From assembly GCA_050692195.1 (NCBI GenBank), contig JBOGVA010000044.1:1-35892 (forward strand): a DNA stretch of 35,892 bases. Reading direction: 5' to 3'. The stretch comes from JBOGVA01 sp050692195. Lineage in GTDB: Bacteria; Actinomycetota; UBA4738. This document shows, piece by piece, positions 29,516-35,892 of this stretch. The notes beneath the pieces were generated by a model. That model had not been told where the DNA came from. It made no database searches and saw only the letters and a program-made list of their open reading frames with translations. Every line of letters begins with the position of its first letter. Position 1 is the first letter of the stretch. A program made the translations under genes and the position numbers.

Positions 29516-31477
29516 TCACCTTCCGGCCAGGACCGCCAGGACCTCCTGCCCGTACCGCTCGAGCTTTGCGGGCCCAATCCCAGAGACCATTCGGAGATCG
29601 GACAGCGTCCGAGGGCGCCGTGAAGCGATCTCGGCCAGCGTCGAGTCGTGGAACACCACGTAGGCCGGGACGCCGTCTCGCTCGGCACGGTCCCGGCGCC
29701 ACCGCCTGAGTGCGTCGAAGAGTGGGTCGACGGGCGACCCCGCGGCCTTCACCCGAGGAGGAGCCTTCGGTCCCGACGCTGATCGCGAGGCCACGCGCGG
29801 CTCGGATGGGGGTTGCCACGTCAGCTCGTCGACGAACACGCTGCGGCCGGTCCGGGCGTCGGCTGGCCAGGTCAGGAACAGGAACCGCTTCGCTCGTGTG
29901 ATACCGACGTAGAGGAGCCGCCGTTCCTCGTCCACCGGCGCCCGGTTCCGGCCCGAGCGATACGGCAGCTCGCCGTCCAGCAGCCTGGGGAGGAACACCG
30001 CCTCGAACTCCAGGCCCTTCGCCCGGTGATAGGTCATCAGCTTGACGCCGCGTCCCGACTCCTCCAACGAGAATCGCCGGGCCAGCTCCTCGAGGAACTC
30101 CGCGATGTCCTCGTCCGGGCGGGCCACTGCGAATTCCCGGGCCAGATCCCCCAGGCGGGCCAGGTCGGCCTGCCGGGTGGCTTCCTCCTCCGAGTCGGGC
30201 TCAGCCTCAGGGTCGAACCCGAGAGCCTGTGTCACTCGCTCCACCGCTTCGGCGACCGGGCGGATGGTTGCTCCTTCCCGCCGGAGGCGTGCCAGGGCTG
30301 CGCGCGGGCCCGGCCGGCGAAGGAACGCGCCGTCGCGGACCTGGAAGGGGATCCCCGCGTCCGCCAGCGCCTCTTCGAACTGCTCCGAGCGGGCGTTGAT
30401 CCGGTACAAGACGGCCATCTCCTCGAACGGGACGCGCCCCGAACCATGCAGCCGGCGAACCTCGTCGACGACGACGTCCGCCTCCGCCCCTTCGCCGGGA
30501 ACCGACCGTATCACCGGCCCCGGGCCCGGCGCGCGCGTGGTCCGGAGGGTCTTTCGGTATCCCCCCAGCCGCCCGCTCAGCCGGTTCGCCACGGCGAGCA
30601 CCTCCGGCGTGGAGCGGTAGTTCTCCTCCAGTCGAACGACTCGAGCCCCCGGGATGCGATCCTGGAACCCGAGCAGATAGGCGGGCGTGGCCCCGGTGAA
30701 CCCGTATATCGTCTGATAGTCGTCTCCGACCACGCACAGCTCGTCGCGCCCACCCAGCCAGCGGTCGAGGAGGGCGTGCTGGAGCGGGTTGACGTCCTGG
30801 TATTCGTCGACCGTGAACGCCTCGTAGCGAGCGCGGACCTCGCGCACCGCCGCGTCGTGTTGGTCGAACAGGCTCACGGCCAGACCGAGCATGTCCTCGA
30901 AGTCCAGCTTGGCCATGGCCCGCTTCCGTCGCTCGTATCCCGCGTACACCCGTTCCATCAGCGCCGCAGGGATGGGCGGCACGTGGTCCGTGGCGGCCAC
31001 CTCGTCCAGGTACCGCTCAGGCGGGACCATCCGGTTCTTGGCCCACTCGATCTCGGAGGCGAGGTCGCGCCGGGGGACGAACTTGTGGGGCGGCGGGAGC
31101 GCGTTCGCCAGCGACGCGATCAGCGGCGCCTTCGCTTCCAGGATGTCCCCGAGCGGAGCGCCCGCAAACTGCGGCCACAGCCGGGAGAGCTGGCCCAGAG
31201 CCGCCGCGTGGAAGGTCCTGGCATCGACACCGTGCACTCCCAGCCGGGCGAGCCGTGCCTTCAGCTCGGCGGCCGCCTTCTCGGTGAAGGTCACGGCGAG
31301 GATCCGTGCGGGCCCGAACGCCCCGCTCGCCACCTGGTAGGCGATGCGGTGGGTGATCGTGGTGGTCTTGCCTGTACCCGCACCGGCCAGGATGGCGATC
31401 GGCCCCCGGATGGTGGTAACCGCCTCCTGCTGGGCGTCGTTCAGCCCGGCCAGGATGGCTTCGAACCGCTCGGTCAT
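29516..31477 (-). CDS. uvrD2: UvrD2-like ATP-dependent DNA helicase with HRDC domain
   Basis: A 653-residue superfamily 1 helicase. Seen: motif Q LNDAQQEAV, Walker A AILAGAGTGKTTTITHRIAYQV, motif Ia VTFTEKAAAELKARL, motif II FTVDEYQDVNPLQ, motif III VVGDDYQTIYGFTGA, motif IV RLEENYRST, motif V VKLMTYHRAKGLEFEAVFLP and motif VI ERRLLYVGITRAKRFLFLTWP, then a linker and an HRDC domain (LFDALRRWRRDRAERDGVPAYVVFHDSTLAEIASRRPRTLSDLRMVSGIGPAKLERYG). That is the arrangement of mycobacterial UvrD2, though its Cys-rich linker is not evident here. ATG 31477 is preferred over 31528 because MTERFEAILAGLN is the family N-terminus; TACGAT ends ten bases upstream. Confidence 0.9.
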   Translation of the reverse strand: MTERFEAILAGLNDAQQEAVTTIRGPIAILAGAGTGKTTTITHRIAYQVASGAFGPARILAVTFTEKAAAELKARLARLGVHGVDARTFHAAALGQLSRLWPQFAGAPLGDILEAKAPLIASLANALPPPHKFVPRRDLASEIEWAKNRMVPPERYLDEVAATDHVPPIPAALMERVYAGYERRKRAMAKLDFEDMLGLAVSLFDQHDAAVREVRARYEAFTVDEYQDVNPLQHALLDRWLGGRDELCVVGDDYQTIYGFTGATPAYLLGFQDRIPGARVVRLEENYRSTPEVLAVANRLSGRLGGYRKTLRTTRAPGPGPVIRSVPGEGAEADVVVDEVRRLHGSGRVPFEEMAVLYRINARSEQFEEALADAGIPFQVRDGAFLRRPGPRAALARLRREGATIRPVAEAVERVTQALGFDPEAEPDSEEEATRQADLARLGDLAREFAVARPDEDIAEFLEELARRFSLEESGRGVKLMTYHRAKGLEFEAVFLPRLLDGELPYRSGRNRAPVDEERRLLYVGITRAKRFLFLTWPADARTGRSVFVDELTWQPPSEPRVASRSASGPKAPPRVKAAGSPVDPLFDALRRWRRDRAERDGVPAYVVFHDSTLAEIASRRPRTLSDLRMVSGIGPAKLERYGQEVLAVLAGR

Positions 31478-31487
31478 GGCGGGGCCG

Positions 31488-31493
31488 ATCGTA
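31488..31493 (-). promoter_or_regulatory. -10 box of the helicase gene (near-leaderless)
   Basis: TACGAT on the minus strand ends ten bases before the ATG at 31477, giving a predicted leader of two to four bases. No clear -35 box. Confidence 0.4.
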
Positions 31494-31606
31494 CCGGTAG
31501 GCGCAGACGGGTCGACACAGGGAGTCATTCGGATGCGGTCAGTCCCGTCGAGAACGGCCAGGACCTAATCCCGGCAGTGCTCCACCTTCCTACGGCGGCC
31601 CGCCGG

Positions 31607-32008
31607 TCACCCGAGGCGCCGGACGGCGAGCGTGCGCACGTCCGAGATCCGCTCGTAGTCCCGGTCCACGTGGACCACCCCCAGCCCGTGATGAAGAGCG
31701 GTCTCGGCGATGAGGAGATCCGGGATCGGGGTGCGATGCCACATCCCGTGGTGGTGGGCGAGGTCCCGCTGGAGGGCGAGGGCGCGATCGAGGATGTCCG
31801 GCGGGGCGGCAACCACTTCGAAGCTATCATGCAGCTCGGACTTGAGCCGGTCGTAATCCCGCGCCGATCGCGCAGAGTACAGCTGCTCGAGCTCGCCGAC
31901 CGGACAGATATAGAGAGTGCCCGCCAGCTCCTTGAGCTGCTGGCTCACTCGAGGATCGCCAGACCGTGCGGCTGCGCTCTTGTCGAGGATCCAGCCGGCT
32001 ACCGCCAC
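31607..32008 (-). CDS. vapC: PIN-domain toxin (VapC-like)
   Basis: A 133-residue PIN-domain ribonuclease toxin. Seen: AGWILDKSA with Asp9 as first acidic ligand, VGELEQLYSARS with Glu39, TPIPDLLIAETALHHGLGVVHVDRDYERI with Asp97 and Asp115/117; the acidic quartet appears complete, so the toxin may be active. VapC toxins cleave tRNA or rRNA; the target is not known. Start GTG 32008 within the last codons of the antitoxin gene (ten-base overlap), a typical coupled pair. It differs in sequence from the PIN tail fused to HsdR at 27720-27926. Confidence 0.85.
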   Translation of the reverse strand: MAVAGWILDKSAAARSGDPRVSQQLKELAGTLYICPVGELEQLYSARSARDYDRLKSELHDSFEVVAAPPDILDRALALQRDLAHHHGMWHRTPIPDLLIAETALHHGLGVVHVDRDYERISDVRTLAVRRLG

Positions 32009-32226
32009 ATCTCATCCCCGGCGAGCACGTTGAGCTCGACCATGCCGGGCAACTGCTCCAGGTACTTCAGCTGATCTGCCGCGCGCCGCTCCTGATCGCC
32101 TTCGGCCTGCTCAGCGACGCGACGCAGTCCCTCTTCCACGGTTGCTCGGGTCGTTTTGCCGCCCAGGGCCCGCTTCGCCCGCGCGAGCAGGTCATCATCG
32201 AGTTCGACCGTCGTTCTCCTCTTCAT
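31999..32226 (-). CDS. vapB: VapB-type antitoxin
   Basis: A 75-residue antitoxin. Seen: KRRTTVELDDDLLARAKRALGGKTTRATVEEGLRRVAE at the N-terminus, a ribbon-helix-helix-like DNA-binding module (DUF2191 type), followed by an extended C-terminal toxin-binding part (LKYLEQLPGMVELNVLAGDEMWR). ATG 32226 is chosen over ATG 32232 because TAGACT ends six bases before it and a transcript would start near there. The pair would repress itself through the inverted repeat at 32237-32251. Confidence 0.85.
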   Translation of the reverse strand: MKRRTTVELDDDLLARAKRALGGKTTRATVEEGLRRVAEQAEGDQERRAADQLKYLEQLPGMVELNVLAGDEMWR

Positions 32227-32232
32227 GTACAT

Positions 32233-32251
32233 AGTCTACACATTCTGTGTA
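32233..32251 (-). promoter_or_regulatory. vapBC promoter and operator
   Basis: Minus-strand -10 TAGACT (32238-32233) ends six bases before the ATG at 32226. The inverted repeat TACACA-TTC-TGTGTA (32237-32251) overlaps the upstream edge of that -10 box, and the palindrome TGTACA occurs on both flanks (32226-32231 and 32248-32253). This is the arrangement expected for antitoxin autorepression. Confidence 0.6.
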
Positions 32252-32328
32252 CATATCACGAGAATGGCGCAGACGCGCTTCGACCAACGTGATTTGATCT
32301 CAGGGAGTTCCTGAAGGAAGCGAACGCG

Positions 32329-32511
32329 ATGTCGATCCGTCCCCAACGCCCCGCCAGGTTGGTCTGCCCCCTCTGCGCGCGCGACGACCCGATCCGGGTC
32401 GAGCCGATCGGCCCTGGGCTCTGGCTATACACGTGCGAGAACAAGTGCCACCCTGGCGGCTCGTTCTCGTGGCAGGGAACGGCCACCAGGCAAAGGGTCA
32501 GATCCTCGTAG
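32329..32511 (+). CDS. small zinc-knuckle protein, 60 residues
   Basis: A 60-residue protein with LVCPLCARDDPIRVEPIGPGLWLYTCENKCHPGGSFSWQG: C-x2-C followed about 24 residues on by C-x3-C-H, compatible with one zinc-binding ribbon of the kind found in restriction- and HNH-associated proteins. AAGGAAG lies eight bases before the ATG. No family is recognised. It lies divergently from vapB with a 102-base gap. It could be a spurious frame, but the Cys spacing argues for a real gene. Confidence 0.5.
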   Translation: MSIRPQRPARLVCPLCARDDPIRVEPIGPGLWLYTCENKCHPGGSFSWQGTATRQRVRSS

Positions 32512-32638
32512 AGCCCGAGATCCGCGGCTTTCCCCTCCATTCGGGCGGGTGCCTAGGCGTCCAGAGCAGGGACCTCGATGTCGGTGGGCACCGCTACCCT
32601 GCTCCCATCCTCCCCACGAGGCGATATCGAGGTCGGAC

Positions 32639-33097
32639 ATGGACGTTCGCGTGTGGGGGACGGTCGAAGACCGGCTGATCGAGCTGCGGGTCGAGCCCGT
32701 GACGGAGGATCCAGGGATCGGCATCGTCGGGTTACCGGAACGCCGGACGCGTTCGACTGCCGATCGTGTGCGTGCTGCCCTCGTCAACTCCCGGCTCGTG
32801 CGGGAGGCGCCGCCCGTGACGATCCGCCTCGAACCGGCCGTTCAGGGTGGCACCCCGAATGATCTGGATCTGGCAATCGCGCTCGCTCTGCTGGCCTCCG
32901 TCGGAGCGATCGGCAAGGGGCTTCGGTGGATCCTGGCCACAGGTCGCCTCGGGCTCGATGGAGCGGTATATGCGAGCGGTGTCGGGCCACTCAGCCTCTC
33001 GGAGGTCGTCGAAACCTTGTGTCGTACCCCTGTTGTAGGATCGAACATGTGTTCGAGACAGAGGGGAGCCGATGAGCGAGCTCCGATCCGCGATTGA
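32639..33097 (+). CDS. stand-alone ComM/YifB N-terminal (ChlI-like) domain
   Basis: A 152-residue protein matching only the N-terminal, S5/Lon-protease-like domain of ComM (YifB), the helicase of natural transformation. Seen: GIGIVGLPERRTRSTADRVRAALVNSRLV, VTIRLEPAVQGGTPNDLDLAIALALLASVGAI and ILATGRLGLDGAVYASGVGPLSLSEVVE, which follow the ComM order. The AAA+ Mg-chelatase part (about 350 residues) is missing and no remnant follows, so this is either a decayed fragment or a small separate family. ATG 32639 with GAGG six bases upstream. Its 3' end carries the SOS box and overlaps the start of the HNH gene by 26 bases. Confidence 0.7.
   Translation: MDVRVWGTVEDRLIELRVEPVTEDPGIGIVGLPERRTRSTADRVRAALVNSRLVREAPPVTIRLEPAVQGGTPNDLDLAIALALLASVGAIGKGLRWILATGRLGLDGAVYASGVGPLSLSEVVETLCRTPVVGSNMCSRQRGADERAPIRD
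33036..33056 (+). promoter_or_regulatory. LexA (SOS) box with -10 box before the HNH gene
   Basis: TCGAACATGTGTTCGA at 33041-33056 is a perfect palindrome except for its centre, and matches the mycobacterial SOS consensus TCGAAC-N4-GTTCGA in all twelve fixed positions. A candidate -10 TAGGAT (33036-33041) abuts it, so LexA would cover the promoter. The HNH start codon is 16 bases downstream of the box. Confidence 0.8.
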
Positions 33098-34262
33098 GGG
33101 CCTCCGCACGGAGACTTTGGGGGACCTCCCGGATGCGCGCATCGAGGAGGACTTCGCCGAGCTGCAACGGGCGGCCGAGCTTCTGGATGTAGAACGGCTC
33201 CGCCGCCTGGCCGAGATCGAGCGCCGAACGATCTTCCAGCGAGACGGCCATCTCTCGGCCGCGTCGTGGCTGGCCAGCACGTTCAAGGTGGCCTGGGGGA
33301 CTGCCCGTGAGCAGCTTCGGATCGCCAGGGCGCTGGAGGAGATGCCCGAGAGCCGGCGGGCATTGGAGGAGGGGGAACTCTCGATGTCGGCCGTCCGCGT
33401 GCTCGTCGCGGCTCGAGATGCCGATCGTGAGGCCTTCCGGGAGAGCGAAACGACGCTCGTGGAGGCGGCCCGGATCCACTCCATGCAAGACCTTCAGCGT
33501 GTCGCCGCCTACTGGCGTCAGGCCGTCGAGCGGGATTACGCTCTCGACAGCGACGAGAAGGTCAGGGCGCAACGCCGCCTCCACGCCTCCGTCACGTTCC
33601 TCGGCATGGTCCGGGTCGACGGCAATCTCGACCCGGAGACCGGCGAAACGCTGCTGACGGCCTTGCGCGCCGTGCTGGACGCCGAGTCCCGGTCGAGCAG
33701 CCAGGGTGACGACCGGACGCAGACGCAGCGGCGGGCCGACGCGCTCGGCGAGATCTGCCGGCAGTGGCTGGACCTCGCGGAGCGGCCGAACGTGGGTGGA
33801 GAGAAGCCGCACGTGACGGTCACCGTGGACGCGGATACGCTGCGGGATGCCGGCACCGTGAGGAGCGAGCTGGACCACGTCGGTCCCGTTCAACCCGCGG
33901 TCGCGAAGCGGCTATCGTGCGACGCGTCGGTCAGGCGGGTGGTGATGGCCGGGCCGTCAGAGCCGTTGGACGTCGGGCGGCGGACGCCGGTCATCCCGCC
34001 AGCGATGCGGCGTGCCGTCATCGTGCGCGATCGTCATTGCCGGTTCGCCGGCTGCGACCGGCCGCACACCTGGTGCGATGCCCACCACGTTGTCCACTGG
34101 GCCGACGGCGGACCGACGGCCCTGCCGAACCTAGTGCTGCTGTGCCGTCGCCACCACCGGCTGGTCCATCAGCGCGGGGGTTTCAGTATGGAGCTGGTGG
34201 ATGGACGGCCGGTCTTCAGGCGACCCGACGGCTCGTTGCTGGAGGAACGGGCGCCGCCGTAG
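33072..34262 (+). CDS. DUF222 / 13E12-repeat HNH endonuclease
   Basis: A 396-residue protein of the actinobacterial 13E12/DUF222 family. Seen: a long helical N-terminal region with ELLDVERLRRLAEIERR, DGHLSAASWLASTFKVAWGTAREQLRIARALEEMPESRRALEEGELSMSAVRVL (the DUF222 core), then a C-terminal HNH nuclease: RHCRFAGCDRPHTWCDAHHVVHWADGGPTALPNLVLLCRRHHRLVHQRGG with two Cys pairs for zinc, the HH and the catalytic His. Length and motifs are complete. AGGGGAG lies three to four bases before the ATG. In Mycobacterium several 13E12 genes are SOS-controlled (as I recall), and here an SOS box lies 16 bases upstream. Convergent with sufB, three bases between stop codons. Confidence 0.9.
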   Translation: MSELRSAIEGLRTETLGDLPDARIEEDFAELQRAAELLDVERLRRLAEIERRTIFQRDGHLSAASWLASTFKVAWGTAREQLRIARALEEMPESRRALEEGELSMSAVRVLVAARDADREAFRESETTLVEAARIHSMQDLQRVAAYWRQAVERDYALDSDEKVRAQRRLHASVTFLGMVRVDGNLDPETGETLLTALRAVLDAESRSSSQGDDRTQTQRRADALGEICRQWLDLAERPNVGGEKPHVTVTVDADTLRDAGTVRSELDHVGPVQPAVAKRLSCDASVRRVVMAGPSEPLDVGRRTPVIPPAMRRAVIVRDRHCRFAGCDRPHTWCDAHHVVHWADGGPTALPNLVLLCRRHHRLVHQRGGFSMELVDGRPVFRRPDGSLLEERAPP

Positions 34263-34265
34263 CAG

Positions 34266-35678
34266 CTAGCCGATCGCGCCTTCCATCTGGAGCTCGACCA
34301 GGCGGTTCAGCTCGACCGCGTACTCCATGGGAAGCTCTCGGGTGATCGGCTCGATGAACCCGTTCACAACCATGGCGGTCGCTTCGGCCTCGGACAGGCC
34401 GCGGCTCATCAGGTAGAACAGCTGGTCCTCCCCCACCCGAGACACGGTGGCCTCGTGGCCGAGCTGCGCGGTCTGCTCCTCCACCTCCACGTAGGGATAG
34501 GTGTCCGAGCGCGACTGCTCGTCCAGGATCAGCGCGTCGCAGCGGACGATGGACTTGGCGTGGTGGGCCTCCGGCTCGACCCTGATCAGTCCCCGGTATC
34601 CGGTTCGCCCGCCACCCTTGCTCACGGACTTCGAGGTGATCACCGAAGACGTGTGCGGTGCAACGTGGATGGCCTTTCCGCCGGCGTCCGTGTGCATGCC
34701 GGGACCGGCGTAGGCCACCGACAGGACCTCTCCCCGCGCCCCCTTCCCCAGGAGGTAGATCGAGGGGTACTTCATGGTCACCTTCGACCCGATGTTGCCG
34801 TCGATCCACTCCATGACGGCGTCCTCGTAGGCTGCGGCCCGCTTGGTGACCAGGTTGTAGACGTTGGTGGACCAGTTCTGGATCGTGGTGTACCGGACCC
34901 TGGCTCCGGGCTTCGCGATGATCTCCACCACGGCGGAATGGAGCGAGTCGGTCGTGTAGATCGGCGCGGAGCACCCTTCAACGTAGTGCACGTAGCTGCC
35001 CGGCTCGGCGATGATCAGCGTCCGCTCGAACTGGCCCATGTTCTCGGCGTTGATCCGGAAGTAGGCCTGGAGCGGGATGTCCACGTTAACGCCCTCCGGG
35101 ACGTACACGAACGAACCGCCCGACCACACTGCGGAGTTCAGAGCGGCGAACTTGTTGTCGTTCGGCGGGACGATCGTCCCGAAGTACTGCTTGACGATGT
35201 CCGGGTGATCTCGAAGCCCGGAGTCCATGTCGGTGAAGATGACCCCCATGGCGTCCAGCTCTTCCTTGATCTTGTGGTAGACGACCTCGGACTCGTACTG
35301 GGCGCTGACGCCTCCCAGGTACTTCTTCTCCGCCTCGGGGATGCCCAGCTTGTCCCACGTGCCCTTGATGTCCTCCGGCAGCTCGTCCCAGGACTGGGCC
35401 TGCTTCTCTGTCGAGCGGATGAAGTAGTAGATGTTCTCGAAGTCGATCTCCGAGAGGTCGGCGCCCCACCACGGCATGGGCCGGGCCCTGAAGTGCTTGA
35501 GGGCCTTCAGCCGGAACTTCCGCATCCACTCCGGCTCCGACTTCAGGTGGGAGATCTCCTCCACGACCTGCTCGTTCAGTCCCCTCTTCGGCTTGAAGAC
35601 GGAACTCTGGGGGTCCTTCCAGCCGAAGCGGTACCCCTTGGTCAGCTCTTTGAGGTGCTCTTCCTGGGTGACTGCCAT
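34266..35678 (-). CDS. sufB: SufB Fe-S cluster assembly scaffold
   Basis: A 470-residue scaffold of the SufBCD complex. Seen: KGYRFGWKDPQSSVFKPKRGLNEQVVEEISHLKSEPEWMRKFRLKALKHF, ADLSEIDFENIYYFIRS, YVPEGVNVDIPLQAYFRINAENMGQFERTLIIAEPGSYVHYVEGCSAPIYTTDSLHSAVVE, RYTTIQNWSTNVYNLVTKRA and the C-terminal IVRCDALILDEQSRSDTYPYVEVEEQTAQLGHEATVSRVGEDQLFYLMSRG, the normal SufB order, with the conserved Cys and acidic residues of the cluster site. Start ATG 35678 with AGAGGG eight bases upstream. It stands alone: sufD and the other suf genes lie 6.7 kb away in the same orientation. A copy of the suf element lies 60-83 bases upstream. Confidence 0.96.
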   Translation of the reverse strand: MAVTQEEHLKELTKGYRFGWKDPQSSVFKPKRGLNEQVVEEISHLKSEPEWMRKFRLKALKHFRARPMPWWGADLSEIDFENIYYFIRSTEKQAQSWDELPEDIKGTWDKLGIPEAEKKYLGGVSAQYESEVVYHKIKEELDAMGVIFTDMDSGLRDHPDIVKQYFGTIVPPNDNKFAALNSAVWSGGSFVYVPEGVNVDIPLQAYFRINAENMGQFERTLIIAEPGSYVHYVEGCSAPIYTTDSLHSAVVEIIAKPGARVRYTTIQNWSTNVYNLVTKRAAAYEDAVMEWIDGNIGSKVTMKYPSIYLLGKGARGEVLSVAYAGPGMHTDAGGKAIHVAPHTSSVITSKSVSKGGGRTGYRGLIRVEPEAHHAKSIVRCDALILDEQSRSDTYPYVEVEEQTAQLGHEATVSRVGEDQLFYLMSRGLSEAEATAMVVNGFIEPITRELPMEYAVELNRLVELQMEGAIG

Positions 35679-35724
35679 CTCATCAACCCTCTGGGGTCTC
35701 GATGGATCATCCTGTCACCCGAAC

Positions 35725-35730
35725 AGTCTA
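35725..35730 (-). promoter_or_regulatory. second TAGACT upstream of sufB
   Basis: A minus-strand TAGACT (35730-35725) repeats the -10 hexamer of the suf element 14 bases further downstream. It could be an alternative start (leader about 40 bases) or a direct-repeat half-site of a regulator. Confidence 0.35.
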
Positions 35731-35737
35731 CACTCCG

Positions 35738-35761
35738 AAGTCTATCCCTTTACTCGGATTC
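35738..35761 (-). promoter_or_regulatory. suf element copy 2, upstream of sufB (with -10 TAGACT)
   Basis: Begins GAATCCGA and ends TAGACTT on the minus strand; the first eight and last seven bases are identical to the sufD copy (27654-27677), and the total agreement is 19 of 24 without gaps. TAGACT (35744-35739) gives a leader of about 54 bases before the ATG at 35678, close to the about 59 bases of sufD. Confidence 0.65.
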
Positions 35762-35892
35762 AAAACCGCAGGCGTATGAATCCCCGGTAGGTCCCCGCGA
35801 TGGGAGAGAGTTCCCGGGACCGGCCGGAGGTGACTCCGAAACCGCAAGTCGCGGCCCCTGAAGCCGCTGACCTTTGACCTGACCGTCCCTCC
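35762..35892. other. right-edge region without a recognised gene
   Basis: 131 bases between the sufB element and the window edge. No convincing coding frame, terminator or RNA gene is seen. On the plus strand GATGGGAGAGAG (35799 onward) and a later CCGAA...GCAAG vaguely recall a glycine riboswitch, but the closing strand is missing. Tandem TGACC (end of window) could be part of a promoter that lies beyond it. Confidence 0.3.

Noticed and set aside
35780..35892. Possible glycine or FMN riboswitch at the right edge
   Set aside because: GGGAGAG and CCGAA...GCAAG recall the glycine aptamer and GATGGGAGAGAG recalls the end of the FMN element, but the closing CTCTCAGG or the other conserved cores are missing and the window ends. 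A covariance-model search with the next few hundred bases would decide.

Overview
The window looks like chromosome of a high-GC actinobacterium, probably an uncultured lineage. Evidence: a WhiB protein with the four-Cys cluster, a DUF222/13E12 HNH endonuclease behind a consensus mycobacterial-type SOS box, a PimB-like glycosyltransferase, a mycothiol-type MDMPI-domain protein, an F420/flavin LLM oxidoreductase and a UvrD2-like helicase with HRDC tail. No rRNA, tRNA, CRISPR array or insertion sequence was recognised, and no gap between genes exceeds about 215 bases.

Layout. 1-5849 (minus): LLM oxidoreductase (cut by the left edge), ROK sugar kinase, a Vms1/eRF1-like protein, a small Cys protein, an ArsA/Get3 ATPase with HSP20-like tail, an SRPBCC protein and a metallophosphoesterase. 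5874-9383: a HAD phosphatase and a GT4 glycosyltransferase (plus) converge on a PimB-like glycosyltransferase (minus). 9434-13640: a STAS protein divergent from whiB, a leaderless thiolase, a four-gene minus operon (receiver-like protein, two small conserved-looking proteins, a 36-residue membrane peptide), an aquaporin and a small zinc-ribbon protein. 13776-20736: aldo/keto reductase, then on the minus strand glycerate kinase, YbaK-like deacylase, HesB/ErpA Fe-S carrier, KorA/KorB 2-oxoacid:ferredoxin oxidoreductase and a zinc-ribbon membrane protein. 20763-23391 (plus): MOSC protein plus MDMPI protein, then an ECF sigma factor with its zinc-type anti-sigma factor. 23406-27589 (minus): sufD-Rieske-sufC-sufS-sufU. 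27720-34262: an accessory block (HsdR-PIN chimera, coiled-coil membrane protein, UvrD2-like helicase, VapBC-type toxin-antitoxin pair, zinc-knuckle protein, lone ComM N-domain, SOS-controlled HNH endonuclease). 34266-35678 (minus): sufB.

The strongest signals are regulatory. (1) About a dozen transcription-unit heads carry a TANNNT -10 box ending 6-10 bases before the start codon, so leaderless mRNAs seem to be the default. (2) Two divergent pairs (5849/5874 and 20736/20763) start from -10 boxes that overlap on one shared TA, within AGGGTANNAT. (3) sufB and sufD, normally adjacent, are separated by the accessory block, yet both are preceded by the same 24-bp element (19/24 identical) containing TAGACT, with similar leader lengths; this suggests one regulator still controls both halves. 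(4) The HNH gene has a perfect LexA-type box. (5) A type I restriction subunit has been cut off after its Walker A region and fused in frame to the C-terminal part of a PIN toxin.

The Suf genes and the HesB-like carrier would build and deliver Fe-S clusters, which KorB, the Rieske protein and WhiB need. No complete, clearly new defence or biosynthetic system was found; the most novel items are the shared-TA promoters, the repeated suf element, the chimera and the micropeptide operon.
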